Assembly: GCF_900103345.1 (NCBI RefSeq)
Contig: NZ_LT629702.1
Location: 2,294,001-2,358,000 of the forward strand
DNA: 64,000 bases
Direction: 5' to 3'
Source of the DNA: Pseudomonas azotoformans
GTDB taxonomy: Bacteria > Pseudomonadota > Gammaproteobacteria > Pseudomonadales > Pseudomonadaceae
How positions within the stretch are numbered: the first letter of the stretch is position 1; each line of letters begins with the position of its first letter. Made by a program: the position numbers and the translations under genes. Shown here piece by piece: positions 8,542-19,137 of this stretch. The notes beneath the pieces were generated by a model. The model did not search any database. It was not told the origin of the DNA and saw only the letters and a list, made by a program, of their open reading frames with translations.

Positions 8542-9825
8542 TCAGGCGGCTAACTTGCCGCTGGCGATTGCGGCGGAAGCTGCCACCATTGCGCGTAATA
8601 GAACCGCACACCCAGCAGCCAGGTCATCCGGTGCGGCATTCTCGATTTCGTTGTGGCTGATGCCACCTTCACACGGCACGAAGATCATCCCCGCCGGGCC
8701 CAGTTCGGCGACGAAGATCGCGTCGTGCCCTGCCCCACTGACAATGTCCATGTTCGACAAGCCCAGGCCATTCGCCGCATTGCGCACCGCTTCTACGCAG
8801 CCTTTGTCGAAATACAGCGGCGGGAAGTCAGCGGTGGGCTCCATCTCAAAACTGAGGCCATGTTTGGCACAGGTGTCTTCAATGACCGTGCGCACCTCGC
8901 CAATCATCGAGTCCAGGCGTGCCGGCTCCAGGTGACGGAAGTCCAGGGTCATGCGCACTTCGCCAGGGATAACGTTGCGCGACCCCGGATAAGCCTGCAG
9001 GCAACCCACCGTCCCACACGCGTGCGGTTGATGCCCCAACGCCGCCGCATTCACCGCCGCCACCACCGCTGCCGCGCCTACCAGGGCATCCTTGCGCAGG
9101 TGCATCGGCGTCGGCCCCGCATGCGCTTCGACGCCGCGCAGTTTCAGGTCGAACCACTTCTGCCCCAGTGCGCCGAGCACGACACCAATAATCTTCTTCT
9201 CATCCTCAAGAATCGGCCCTTGTTCGATATGCGCTTCGAAATACGCGCCTACCTTATGCCCACTCACAGGTCGCGAGCCCGCATAGCCAATCGCGTTCAG
9301 CGCATCGCCCACACTGACGCCGTCCACATCGACCTTGGCCAAAGTATCGGCCAAGGTGAACTTCTCGGCGAACACCCCTGAGCCCATCATGCATGGCGGA
9401 AAGCGCGAGCCTTCTTCGTTGGTCCACACCACCACTTCCAGCGGTGCTTCGGTTTCCAACCTGAGGTCATTGAGCGTACGCAGCACTTCCACCCCCGCCA
9501 GCACGCCGAAGCAACCATCGAATTTGCCGCCGGTGGGCTGGGTGTCGATATGGCTGCCGGTCATCACCGGCGGCAGGTTGGGGTTGCGCCCGGGGCGGCG
9601 GGCGAAGATGTTACCGATACCGTCGATGGTCACGGAGCAGCCGGCGTCTTCGCACCACTGCACGAACAGGTCGCGGGCCTTGCGGTCGAGGTCGGTAAGG
9701 GCCAGGCGACACACGCCACCCTTGGGCGTGGCGCCAAGCCTGGCCAGGTCCATCAAGGATTGCCACAAGCGGTCACGGTTGATGTGCTGATGGGTCGATT
9801 GCAGAACGTCGAGGGCAGCGTTCAT
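8542..9825 (-). CDS. Zn-dependent amidohydrolase (beta-ureidopropionase / N-carbamoyl-amino-acid hydrolase)
   Basis: 427 aa, M20 peptidase-like fold, HyuC/allantoate amidohydrolase group. Metal ligands are visible in GSHIDTQPTGGKFDG (His, Asp), WTNEEGSRF (Glu), AHIEQGP (His) and the late SHNE. A dimerisation domain lies between. The start is at 9825 with GAGGAG upstream. In a cluster with dihydropyrimidinase and dihydropyrimidine dehydrogenase, the expected reaction is hydrolysis of N-carbamoyl-beta-alanine (or the beta-aminoisobutyrate form) to the beta-amino acid, CO2 and ammonia, the last step of reductive pyrimidine breakdown. It is probably cotranscribed after the NCS1 transporter gene, across a REPIN. 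Confidence 0.88.
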   Translation of the reverse strand: MNAALDVLQSTHQHINRDRLWQSLMDLARLGATPKGGVCRLALTDLDRKARDLFVQWCEDAGCSVTIDGIGNIFARRPGRNPNLPPVMTGSHIDTQPTGGKFDGCFGVLAGVEVLRTLNDLRLETEAPLEVVVWTNEEGSRFPPCMMGSGVFAEKFTLADTLAKVDVDGVSVGDALNAIGYAGSRPVSGHKVGAYFEAHIEQGPILEDEKKIIGVVLGALGQKWFDLKLRGVEAHAGPTPMHLRKDALVGAAAVVAAVNAAALGHQPHACGTVGCLQAYPGSRNVIPGEVRMTLDFRHLEPARLDSMIGEVRTVIEDTCAKHGLSFEMEPTADFPPLYFDKGCVEAVRNAANGLGLSNMDIVSGAGHDAIFVAELGPAGMIFVPCEGGISHNEIENAAPDDLAAGCAVLLRAMVAASAAIASGKLAA

Positions 9826-9892
9826 GGGGGATCTCCTCAGGCTACATTTCTTATGGATTGACTCAATTCCATCAATGGAATGCGTTCATACA

Positions 9893-9982
9893 TGTGGGAG
9901 CGGGCTTGCTCGCGAAGGGGCCGTGTCAGTCGCTGCAAATGTCGCCTGAAAGACCGCATTCGCGAGCAAGCCCGCTCCCACA
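9893..9982. repeat. REPIN, GAGCGGGCTTGCTCGCGA type
   Basis: Inverted pair TGTGGGAGCGGGCTTGCTCG at 9893 and its complement ending at 9982. It fills most of the gap 9826-10004 between the transporter and amidohydrolase genes. Confidence 0.9.
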
Positions 9983-10004
9983 TGTGGATTGCATTTCAAA
10001 TTAT

Positions 10005-11492
10005 CTACAGTGGTGTTTTCACCGCGACCGGGCTGGCCCCGCGCTTGGCATTCAGGCCGTAATACAACAACCCACCCAGCGCCGAACCGGTAAACCAGCC
10101 ATAGCTGTAGAACCAGCTGAACGCATCGCTGCCCAACGACAGCAAGGTCAGCACCACCGGCACGCCGAACGCGATGAAACCGCTCCAGTTCCATGCCGGG
10201 TACACGTCATCGCGATACAAGCCGGCCAGGTCGAGTTGCTGTTTGCGCGTGATGAAATAGTCCACCACCATGATCCCGGCGATCGGCCCCAACAGGCTGG
10301 AATAGCCGAGCAACCAGTTGGAGTAGACGGTCTCCAGGCTCACATCGGAAACGATCAGGCCGAGTTTTTTCAGCAGCTCATGGGCCATCAACGCCAACCC
10401 CACCAGGCCAGTGAGGATCACCGCCGTGGTGCGGTTGATTAGCTTGGGCGCGATGTTCTGGAAGTCATTGGTGGGCGAGACGATGTTCGCCGCCGTGTTG
10501 GTGGACAAGGTGGCGACGATGATCAGCGCCATGGCCACGGCCACCCACACCGGGCTCTGGATGTGCCCGATCAGGGTCACCGGGTCGGACACGCTCACGC
10601 CCACCAGTTTCACCGAAGCGGCGGTCATGATCACGCCGAGGGCGGCGAACAGGAACATGGTCAGTGGCAGGCCGAAAATCTGCCCGAGGATCTGGTCCTT
10701 CTGGCTTTTGGCGTAGCGGCTGAAGTCAGGAATGTTCAGCGACAAGGTGGCCCAGAACCCCACCATCGCCGTAAGCCCGGCCATGAAGTAACCGGTCAGG
10801 CTCGCCCCCTCCGGACGCTTGGGCGGGATCGCCATCAATTCGCTGATCGACACGTTGGGCATCGCCCACACCAGCAGGCCGATCCCCACCGCCACCAGCA
10901 GCGGCGCCGACAGGGTTTCAAGGCGCTTGATCGATTCGGCACCGCGCAGCACCACCCACAAATTCAGGCACCAGAAAATCATGAAGCCAATCACTTCACC
11001 CGTGCCGCCGAGGGATTTCCAGCCCTCGAAAATCGAACCCAAGAACAGGTGGATCGCCAGCCCGCCGAACATCGTCTGGATACCAAACCACCCGCACGCC
11101 ACCAGTGCCCGAATCAGGCACGGCACGTTCGAACCGAGGATGCCAAACGACGAACGCAACAGCACCGGAAACGGTATGCCGTACTTCGTGCCAGGGAACG
11201 CATTGAGGGTCAGCGGGATCAGCACCACGATGTTCGCGAGCAGGATCGCCATCAGCGCCTCGCCCACCGACAACCCGAAATACGCGGTGAGCACCCCGCC
11301 CAACGTGTAGGTCGGCACGCAGATCGACATACCGACCCACAGCGCAGTGATGTGCCACTTGTTCCAGGTGCGTTCGTGCACCTTGGTCGGCGCCATGTCG
11401 TGGTTGTAGCGAGGGCTGTCGAGGACGTCGGGGCCGGCGTCGAGTTCGTACAGGCCGTTGCGTTCAATGACTTGCGATCTGTTCTGTTGCAT
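10005..11492 (-). CDS. NCS1 nucleobase:cation symporter
   Basis: 495 aa, about 12 membrane helices. The N-terminus contains NKWHITALWVGMSICVPTYTLGG, close to the NCS1 signature (aromatic-rich helix 1 and a G-rich turn). The ATG at 11492 follows GGAG. NCS1 proteins import uracil, thymine, allantoin or hydantoins with Na+ or H+. Here, beside a full reductive pyrimidine pathway, a pyrimidine or dihydropyrimidine is the likely cargo. It is transcribed divergently from dihydropyrimidinase across a 590-bp AT-rich spacer and is probably the first gene of a two-gene operon with the amidohydrolase. Confidence 0.88.
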   Translation of the reverse strand: MQQNRSQVIERNGLYELDAGPDVLDSPRYNHDMAPTKVHERTWNKWHITALWVGMSICVPTYTLGGVLTAYFGLSVGEALMAILLANIVVLIPLTLNAFPGTKYGIPFPVLLRSSFGILGSNVPCLIRALVACGWFGIQTMFGGLAIHLFLGSIFEGWKSLGGTGEVIGFMIFWCLNLWVVLRGAESIKRLETLSAPLLVAVGIGLLVWAMPNVSISELMAIPPKRPEGASLTGYFMAGLTAMVGFWATLSLNIPDFSRYAKSQKDQILGQIFGLPLTMFLFAALGVIMTAASVKLVGVSVSDPVTLIGHIQSPVWVAVAMALIIVATLSTNTAANIVSPTNDFQNIAPKLINRTTAVILTGLVGLALMAHELLKKLGLIVSDVSLETVYSNWLLGYSSLLGPIAGIMVVDYFITRKQQLDLAGLYRDDVYPAWNWSGFIAFGVPVVLTLLSLGSDAFSWFYSYGWFTGSALGGLLYYGLNAKRGASPVAVKTPL

Positions 11493-11655
11493 GGCCGCTC
11501 CACAGTTTTTTCGAATTATTGTTGCGCGCCTGCAGTTGACTGCAGGCGGCCGGAGTACCTCGTAAACAACATGACATCACGGGTCCGGCCAGCCGCCTCT
11601 GCACTCAATAACCGTGCCGACAACCAACATCGAACCCACACCGCTTATATAACTG

Positions 11656-11671
11656 GCTGATGTTAATCAGC
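11656..11671. promoter_or_regulatory. perfect inverted repeat, candidate operator (NCS1 side)
   Basis: GCTGAT-GTTA-ATCAGC, 6-bp arms with a 4-bp centre, about 165 bp upstream of the NCS1 transporter start. Its size would suit a dimeric regulator; no assignment is possible. Confidence 0.3.
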
Positions 11672-11892
11672 TTTCCGATTGCGCCTTCGTTACTTGCCGC
11701 CTTACTCAGGCTAAATAGTGCGGAAGTTGCCCGAACCATCAGGACTCAATCTGGTGCAACACAATTATTTTTATTTCCCCTGCCCGTCAAGAGGCATGTC
11801 TCAAGCGTCTGATTTGCAATAAGAAATGTTGCTCAATTTAAGAACCTGTCAAGTGCGTCAAAATGGTGAGAAGCCGCTACATTTTGGTGATT

Positions 11893-11943
11893 ATTGATTT
11901 TTATCCTTATAAATCAATAGCCTGAAAACAATATAAGCTTATA
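11893..11943. promoter_or_regulatory. AT-rich inverted repeats in the divergent promoter region
   Basis: Two structures: ATTGATTT ... AAATCAAT (11893-11918) and the perfect 12-bp palindrome TATAAGCTTATA (11932-11943). They sit in an AT-rich tract, unusual for this GC-rich window, between the divergent pyrimidine genes. Possible promoter or protein-binding region. Confidence 0.35.
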
Positions 11944-11984
11944 AAAAATCTTCTTGCCCAATCGAAAAACTCGGGCTAGCTTCT

Positions 11985-13522
<1,538 letters not shown>

Positions 13523-13525
13523 GAC

Positions 13526-13612
13526 CGCTATCGGGGGCAAGCCCCCTCCCACATTGACCCCATTCCAACAGGATCAACGCGGTCAAGTGTGGGAGGGGGC
13601 TTGCTCCCGATG
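13526..13612. repeat. REPIN between hydA and preT
   Basis: Inverted REP pair GCTATCGGGGGCAAGCCCCC (13526 on) and TGTGGGAGGGGGCTTGCTCC (13588 on), in the 161-bp gap 13523-13683. Confidence 0.9.
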
Positions 13613-13683
13613 AGGCCAGTGCAAGCAACAAAAAAACCACTGCCCATCAGAGGCAGCACCTCAATAACCGTGAGGCCAACACC

Positions 13684-15051
13684 GTGATCCAGACCCTGAC
13701 CCACCTTCCCCATCCCGTTGAGGATGGACCGACACTCGCCAGTCATTTCACCGACCTGGCGCCGCCGCTCAACGCTCGCCAGGCCCAACTGGAAGCCTCG
13801 CGCTGCCTGTATTGCTACGACGCGCCTTGCGTGAATGCGTGCCCCAGCGAAATCGATATCCCGTCGTTCATCCGCAATATCCACACCGAAAACGTGCAAG
13901 GCGCGGCGCAGAAGATTCTCTCGGCCAACATCCTCGGCGGCAGCTGCGCGCGAGTGTGCCCCACCGAGATCCTGTGCCAGCAGGCCTGCGTGCGTAACAG
14001 TGCCGAAGAATGCGCCCCGGTGCTGATCGGCCTGTTGCAACGCTACGCCATCGACAACGCCCACTTCAGCGAACACCCCTTCCAGCGCGCCGCGCCCACC
14101 GGCAAACGCATCGCCGTGGTCGGTGCCGGGCCTGCCGGACTGGCCTGCGCCCATCGCAGTGCGTTACACGGCCATGACGTGGTGATCTTCGAAGCCCGGG
14201 AAAAAGCCGGCGGCCTGAATGAATACGGAATCGCCAAATACAAACTGGTGGACGACTTTGCGCAGAAGGAGCTGGATTTCCTCTTGCAGATCGGCGGTAT
14301 CGAGATCCGCCACGGCCAGCGCCTGGGGGACAACCTCACGTTGAGCGAACTGCACCAGCAATTCGATGCGGTGTTCCTCGGCCTCGGCCTTGCCGCCAGC
14401 AAACAACTCGGTTTGGCCAATGAAGACGCGCCTGGCCTGCTCGCCGCCACCGACTATATCCGCGAACTGCGCCAGGCCGATGACCTCACCCAACTGCCCC
14501 TGGCCGATCGCTGCATCGTGCTCGGCGCGGGCAATACCGCCATCGACATGGCCGTGCAAATGGCCCGCCTCGGCGCCCGCGATGTGAACCTCGTATACCG
14601 CCGCGGCCTGGCGGACATGGGCGCCACCCACCACGAACAGGCTATCGCCAAGGCCAATCAGGTGCGCCTGCTGACCTGGGCCCAGCCCGAAGCCGTGTTG
14701 CTGGATGACCTGGGTCATGTACGCGGCATGCGCTTCCTGCGCACGCGCATGGAAAATGGCCGCCTGCACCCCACCGGTGAAACCTTCGAGCTGGCCGCCG
14801 ATGCAATCTTCAAGGCCATCGGCCAGGGTTTCGACAACGAGGCGCTGCACGACCCGCTGGCCGAGCAACTGCATCGGGTCGGCGAGCGCATTTTCGTCGA
14901 CGAACAGCTGCGCACCAGTATTCCTGGGGTGTACGCCGGTGGCGATTGCGTCAGCCTCGGCCAGGACCTCACCGTGCAGGCGGTGCAACACGGCAAGCTG
15001 GCCGCTGAAGCCATGCACGCCCAACTCATGCTGACTGTGGAGGCTGCGTAA
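13684..15051 (+). CDS. preT: dihydropyrimidine dehydrogenase, NAD(P)H-accepting flavoprotein subunit
   Basis: 455 aa with a GTG start at 13684, chosen because GAGG lies 9 bases upstream and the N-terminus matches the family. Two Cys clusters for 4Fe-4S centres are present (Cys41/44/49/53 and Cys88/92/98/102), as in the glutamate-synthase small-subunit fold. An FAD-binding GAGPAGLACA follows, then a second nucleotide motif GAGNTAIDMA. It passes electrons between NAD(P)H and PreA, which reduces uracil or thymine. The stop overlaps the preA start by one base (TAATG), so the two are translationally coupled. Confidence 0.93.
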   Translation: MIQTLTHLPHPVEDGPTLASHFTDLAPPLNARQAQLEASRCLYCYDAPCVNACPSEIDIPSFIRNIHTENVQGAAQKILSANILGGSCARVCPTEILCQQACVRNSAEECAPVLIGLLQRYAIDNAHFSEHPFQRAAPTGKRIAVVGAGPAGLACAHRSALHGHDVVIFEAREKAGGLNEYGIAKYKLVDDFAQKELDFLLQIGGIEIRHGQRLGDNLTLSELHQQFDAVFLGLGLAASKQLGLANEDAPGLLAATDYIRELRQADDLTQLPLADRCIVLGAGNTAIDMAVQMARLGARDVNLVYRRGLADMGATHHEQAIAKANQVRLLTWAQPEAVLLDDLGHVRGMRFLRTRMENGRLHPTGETFELAADAIFKAIGQGFDNEALHDPLAEQLHRVGERIFVDEQLRTSIPGVYAGGDCVSLGQDLTVQAVQHGKLAAEAMHAQLMLTVEAA

Positions 15052-16325
15052 TGGCCGATCTCTCGATTGTGTTCGCCGGTATCAAAGCCCCCAACCCGTT
15101 CTGGCTGGCCTCCGCGCCGCCCACCGACAAGGCCTACAACGTGGTCCGCGCCTTCGAAGCCGGCTGGGGCGGCGTGGTGTGGAAAACCCTCGGCGAAGAC
15201 CCGGCGGCGGTCAACGTGTCATCCCGCTACTCGGCGCACTATGGCGCCAACCGGGAAGTACTGGGCATCAACAATATCGAGTTGATCACCGATCGCTCCC
15301 TGGAAATCAACCTGCGGGAAATCACCCAGGTGAAAAAGGACTGGCCCGACCGTGCGCTGATCGTGTCGCTGATGGTGCCGTGCGTCGAGGAATCCTGGAA
15401 AAACATCCTGCCGCTGGTTGAAGCCACCGGCTGCGACGGTATCGAGCTGAACTTCGGCTGCCCCCACGGCATGCCCGAACGCGGCATGGGCGCGGCGGTG
15501 GGCCAGGTGCCGGAGTATGTGGAACAGGTGACGCGCTGGTGCAAGACCTACTGCTCGCTGCCGGTGATCGTCAAGCTCACGCCGAACATCACCGACATCC
15601 GCGTGGCGGCGCGGGCGGCGTATCGGGGCGGTGCGGATGCGGTGTCGCTGATCAACACCATCAACTCCATCACCAGCGTGGACCTGGAGCGCATGGTCGC
15701 CCTGCCGGTAGTCGGCACCCAGAGCACCCACGGCGGCTACTGCGGTTCGGCGGTGAAGCCGATTGCGCTGAACATGGTCGCCGAAATCGCCCGCGACCCG
15801 CAGACCCAGGGCCTGCCGATCTGCGGTATTGGCGGCATCGGCAACTGGCGCGATGCGGCGGAGTTCGTCGCCCTGGGCTGCGGTGCGGTGCAGGTGTGCA
15901 CGGCGGCGATGCTGCATGGGTTTCGGATTGTGGAAGAGATGAAAGACGGGCTGTCGCGCTGGATGGACAGTCAGGGCTACCAGAACTTGCAGGCTTTTTC
16001 CGGGCGGGCAGTGGGCAACACGACGGATTGGAAGTACCTGGATATCAACTACCAGGTGATCGCCAAGATCGATCAGGCCGCCTGCATTGGCTGCGGGCGT
16101 TGCCATATCGCTTGCGAAGACACCTCGCACCAGGCCATCGCCAGTTTGAAACAGGCGGATGGCACACATAAATATGAGGTGATCGATGACGAGTGCGTGG
16201 GCTGCAACCTGTGCCAGATCACCTGCCCGGTGGCCGATTGCATCGAGATGGTGCCGATGGATACCGGCAAGCCGTTTTTGAATTGGACGCAGGACCCGCG
16301 GAACCCCTATCGGGAGGCTGTCTAA
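15051..16325 (+). CDS. preA: dihydropyrimidine dehydrogenase, catalytic FMN subunit
   Basis: 424 aa. A dihydroorotate-dehydrogenase-like FMN barrel covers about residues 1-320, with the substrate/cofactor elements IELNFGCPHGMPERGMG and the phosphate-binding GIGGIGNW. Two ferredoxin 4Fe-4S motifs follow near the C-terminus (CIGCGRCHIAC and CVGCNLCQITC). It reduces uracil/thymine to the dihydro form, the first step of the pathway completed by hydA and the M20 amidohydrolase. The gene ends before a four-hairpin repeat that may terminate transcription. Confidence 0.94.
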   Translation: MADLSIVFAGIKAPNPFWLASAPPTDKAYNVVRAFEAGWGGVVWKTLGEDPAAVNVSSRYSAHYGANREVLGINNIELITDRSLEINLREITQVKKDWPDRALIVSLMVPCVEESWKNILPLVEATGCDGIELNFGCPHGMPERGMGAAVGQVPEYVEQVTRWCKTYCSLPVIVKLTPNITDIRVAARAAYRGGADAVSLINTINSITSVDLERMVALPVVGTQSTHGGYCGSAVKPIALNMVAEIARDPQTQGLPICGIGGIGNWRDAAEFVALGCGAVQVCTAAMLHGFRIVEEMKDGLSRWMDSQGYQNLQAFSGRAVGNTTDWKYLDINYQVIAKIDQAACIGCGRCHIACEDTSHQAIASLKQADGTHKYEVIDDECVGCNLCQITCPVADCIEMVPMDTGKPFLNWTQDPRNPYREAV

Positions 16326-16327
16326 CC

Positions 16328-16443
16328 CTGATCGTTCCCACGCTCCGCGTGGGAATGCCTCCAGTGACGCTCCGCGTCACACTCCCAACAGCGGACGCAG
16401 AGCGTCCAGGGCGGCGTTCCCACGCAGAGCGTGGGAACGATCA
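16328..16443. repeat. four-hairpin palindromic repeat between convergent genes
   Basis: A compound inverted repeat starts CTGATCGTTCCCACG and ends with the complement CGTGGGAACGATCAG. Inside are nested hairpins of two stems: CACGC/GCGTG (loops TCC and AGA) and GACGC/GCGTC. It differs in sequence from the REPs elsewhere. It lies between preA and the convergent TetR gene and could serve as a bidirectional transcription stop. Confidence 0.85.
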
Positions 16444-16446
16444 GGC

Positions 16447-17067
16447 TCAAGGCTCCAACCCAATCCCCCGCAAGATCACACCGGTCACCGTCTGAATCGC
16501 CTTCTCGAACTGCATATCCGACAACGGCTGGTGATCATTCAAAATCTTCACCTGGTGATCAAAGTCCGCATAGTGCTGGGTCGAGGCCCAGATCATGTAC
16601 AGCAGGCTCGACGGCTCCACCGGCAGGATGCGCTTGTCCTCCACCCACTGGCGAATCTTCGCTTCCTTCATCTTGGCCCAGTCGTACAGGCTTTCATCCA
16701 GCGCCTCACCCAGGGTCGGCGCGCCGTGGATGATTTCGTTGGCCCAGACTTTCGAACCATACGGCCGCGTGCGCGAGCGCTGCATCTTGGCGCGGATGTA
16801 GCTACTCAGCACCACCCGGGGATCATCGAAGGTCTCGAAGCTCAGGGCGTCCTGCTTCCACACTTCCAGCAGGTCGAACAGCACCGCGCTGTACAGCTCG
16901 CTCTTGGTGGTGAAGTAGTAATGCAGGTTGGAGCGCGGCAGTTGCACTTCTTCAGCGATGTCGGCCATGGCGGTGCTGCCATAGCCTTTTTCGGCGAAGA
17001 TTTTTTCCGCAGCCAGCAGGATTTTTTCGACGTTGACCCGGCGAATTCCGATCTTGTGATTGCCCAT
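16447..17067 (-). CDS. TetR-family regulator, RutR-like
   Basis: 206 aa from the ATG at 17067 (GGGAG upstream). The N-terminal TetR helix-turn-helix includes ILLAAEKIFAEKGYGSTAMADIA and LPRSNLHYYF. The C-terminal part (KVWANEIIHGAPTL.., IWASTQHYADFDHQV) resembles the RutR ligand domain, which in E. coli senses uracil/thymine. Position at the end of the pyrimidine cluster supports control of these genes. Predicted cytosolic dimeric repressor; the palindrome at 11985-12008 is a candidate site. Ligand and sites are inferred. Confidence 0.85.
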   Translation of the reverse strand: MGNHKIGIRRVNVEKILLAAEKIFAEKGYGSTAMADIAEEVQLPRSNLHYYFTTKSELYSAVLFDLLEVWKQDALSFETFDDPRVVLSSYIRAKMQRSRTRPYGSKVWANEIIHGAPTLGEALDESLYDWAKMKEAKIRQWVEDKRILPVEPSSLLYMIWASTQHYADFDHQVKILNDHQPLSDMQFEKAIQTVTGVILRGIGLEP

Positions 17068-17210
17068 AAGGGCTCCCTGACAACAACTTGGCTTAAAGAC
17101 TACCATCGGCTCTAGATCGGGGCGACAGGCCATGGTGAAACTTCTGACGCTAACCTTTCCCGCGGAAATCGGATTGGTTAGGATCGCGGTCCCCATGAAG
17201 GATCATTGCA

Positions 17211-17654
17211 ATGACTATTCGACCTCGCGTGGCCACCGACGACACCGTGCTGGGAGCACTGTGGGAGCGCTCGGTACGCGCCACCCATGACTTCCTCCCC
17301 GAGGATGACATTCAACGTTTGCTGCCCCTGGTACGCGACACCTACCTGCCGATGCCCGCCCTGGACGTGTGGGTGTACGAAGATCAACAAGGCATCGCCG
17401 GTTTTATCGGTACCGGCGGGCACAATGTGGAGATGCTGTTTATCGACCCAGAGCGTCGTGGCCAGGGCATCGGTCGCCAGTTGCTGGACCACGCCCGTGC
17501 CCGTCACGAGACCCTCACCGTCGACGTAAACGAACAAAACCCACAAGCCGTGGGGTTCTACCTGCACTATGGTTTTATCCAGGTCGCGCGCTCGCCGCTG
17601 GATGGCGAAGGCAAGCCCTTTCCCTTGCTGCACATGGCTCTACCGACTCCCTGA
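17211..17654 (+). CDS. GNAT acetyltransferase
   Basis: 147 aa, single GNAT domain similar in size to the YjaB group. The acetyl-CoA loop is seen as FIDPERRGQGIGRQLL (about residues 77-92), with a C-terminal NPQAVGFYLHYGF element. The start at 17211 has AAGGA upstream. Substrate unknown. It is divergent from the TetR gene and 18 bp upstream of copC, so it may be cotranscribed with the copper genes. Confidence 0.85.
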   Translation: MTIRPRVATDDTVLGALWERSVRATHDFLPEDDIQRLLPLVRDTYLPMPALDVWVYEDQQGIAGFIGTGGHNVEMLFIDPERRGQGIGRQLLDHARARHETLTVDVNEQNPQAVGFYLHYGFIQVARSPLDGEGKPFPLLHMALPTP

Positions 17655-17672
17655 CTTCGAAGGTATTGAACA

Positions 17673-18038
17673 ATGTTGATCAAGAAAAGCCTCACCACCC
17701 TCGCCCTGCTCGCCTCCCTCCTGGGCGCCTCGGCGGCGTTTGCCCATGCCCACCTCAAGAGTGCGGAGCCGGCGGCCGACAGCAGCGTCGCAGCGCCCAA
17801 GGACCTGCGCCTGACCTTCAGCGAAGGCGTCGAAGCCACCTTCACCAAGGTGTCGCTGAGCAAGGACGGCACCGAAATCGCGATCAAGGGCCTGGAAACA
17901 CCGGACGCCGACAAGAAAGTGCTGGTGGTCACGCCGGCCGCCCCGTTGGCCGCCGGCACCTACAAAGTGGTGTGGAACGCCGTCTCGGTCGACACCCACA
18001 AGAGCAACGGCGAATACAGCTTCAAGGTCGGCCAGTAA
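17673..18038 (+). CDS. copC: periplasmic copper-binding protein CopC
   Basis: 121 aa. The signal peptide is cleaved after AFA at residue 24, leaving an N-terminal His (HAHLKSAEP). With the C-terminal DTHKSNGEYSF this matches the Cu(II) site of short CopC proteins, whose N-terminal amine and His bind copper. It lacks the Met-rich Cu(I) loop of plasmid-borne forms. It is 3 bp upstream of copD, forming the usual CopCD pair for copper binding and uptake. Confidence 0.92.
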   Translation: MLIKKSLTTLALLASLLGASAAFAHAHLKSAEPAADSSVAAPKDLRLTFSEGVEATFTKVSLSKDGTEIAIKGLETPDADKKVLVVTPAAPLAAGTYKVVWNAVSVDTHKSNGEYSFKVGQ

Positions 18039-18041
18039 CCC

Positions 18042-18899
18042 ATGGCGACCCTGCTGGTGCTGTGCCGTTTCCTGCATTTCAGCGTCGTGTTGTTGATGTT
18101 CGGGGCCTGCGCATTCAGGCCCTGGCTGCTCGGCGCTGCACCGCAACCGGCACTGGACCGGCAACTTGAGCGGATCACCCGTGGGCTGGCCTGGCTGGGG
18201 CTGGGGTCCGGCGTCGCCTGGCTGTTACTGATCACGGCAAGCATGGCCGGCAGTTGGGACGCGGCGCTGCAGCCGGCCACGGTGCAGCTGGTGCTGGGCA
18301 AGACCTTCTTTGGCCAGGTGTGGGTGTGGCATCTGTTACTGAACCTGCTGCTGGTGATCGTGCTGGTCAAACCCTGGCCGATGGTGCGCCTGCCAGTGAT
18401 CGCGCTGCTGCTGGCGACACTGGCACCGGTCGGCCATGGCGCCATGCTGGACGGGCTCAGCGGCAGATTGCTGATCCTCAATCAGGTGGTGCATCTGGTG
18501 TGTGTCGGCGCCTGGCTCGGCGGGTTGCTGCTGTTGGTGTTGATCCTGAGCCAATCCCCGCCTGTTGCGCTGGAGCCGATCCTGCGACGCTTCAGCGGTG
18601 TGGGTTATGGCCTGGTCGCCGGCTTGCTGGTGACTGGCTTGATCAACGTGCGCGTACTGACCGGGCAACTGTGGCCCACACCGTTGTTCAACGGCTTTGC
18701 CCTGATCCTGTTGATCAAGGTGCTGCTGGTGCTGGGCATGTTGGCCCTGGCGCTGTTGAACCGCCTGCGTATCGAGCGTTGTGAAGAACGCCTGGGCAGC
18801 CTGAAGGCCAGCGTGAAGCTGGAGTGGGTGCTGGGGATTGCCGCCGTCGCCGCCGTCTCCCTGCTCGGAACCTTGCCGCCGATGCTCATGGTTGGCTGA
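18042..18899 (+). CDS. copD: copper-uptake membrane protein CopD
   Basis: 285 aa, eight or so hydrophobic helices, CopD family. Membrane His residues (RFLHFS, HLLLNLLL, GHGAML, VVHLVCVGAWLGG) are positioned as expected for copper ligands. The ATG lies 3 bp after the copC stop, so the two are cotranscribed. It is thought to move copper from CopC into the cytosol. A REPIN follows. Confidence 0.9.
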   Translation: MATLLVLCRFLHFSVVLLMFGACAFRPWLLGAAPQPALDRQLERITRGLAWLGLGSGVAWLLLITASMAGSWDAALQPATVQLVLGKTFFGQVWVWHLLLNLLLVIVLVKPWPMVRLPVIALLLATLAPVGHGAMLDGLSGRLLILNQVVHLVCVGAWLGGLLLLVLILSQSPPVALEPILRRFSGVGYGLVAGLLVTGLINVRVLTGQLWPTPLFNGFALILLIKVLLVLGMLALALLNRLRIERCEERLGSLKASVKLEWVLGIAAVAAVSLLGTLPPMLMVG

Positions 18900-18913
18900 A
18901 ACACACCATTAAA

Positions 18914-19004
18914 GGTGGGAGGGGGCTTGCCCTCGATTGCAGTGTGCCAGCAGGTAAATGTGCTGCTGATTCACCGTCATCGGGGGCAAGCCCCCTCCCA
19001 CATT
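18914..19004. repeat. REPIN after copD
   Basis: Inverted pair of GTGGGAGGGGGCTTGCCCTC and its complement (right copy 18980-19004). Confidence 0.9.
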
Positions 19005-19042
19005 GACCTTCCACACCCAGCAGGTCATCGTATAACTTGTGC

Positions 19043-19103
19043 TTGACAACGCCTTAAAACCCCGCAAATATCGCACCCAATGTTGTACGACAACGTATGA
19101 CAA
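19043..19103 (+). promoter_or_regulatory. promoter and candidate operator of the oprD-type gene
   Basis: A -35 TTGACA (19043-19048) and a weak AT-rich -10 near 19066-19071 are followed at 19083-19103 by overlapping TTGTACGACAA and CGTATGACAA. The TACGACAAC core recurs downstream of the udh promoter. Its placement near the start site suits a repressor of the FadR/GntR type, but no such gene lies in this window. Confidence 0.5.
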
Positions 19104-19137
19104 ATAATAAAAACAACAAAAGAAAGGGAGCTTCACT

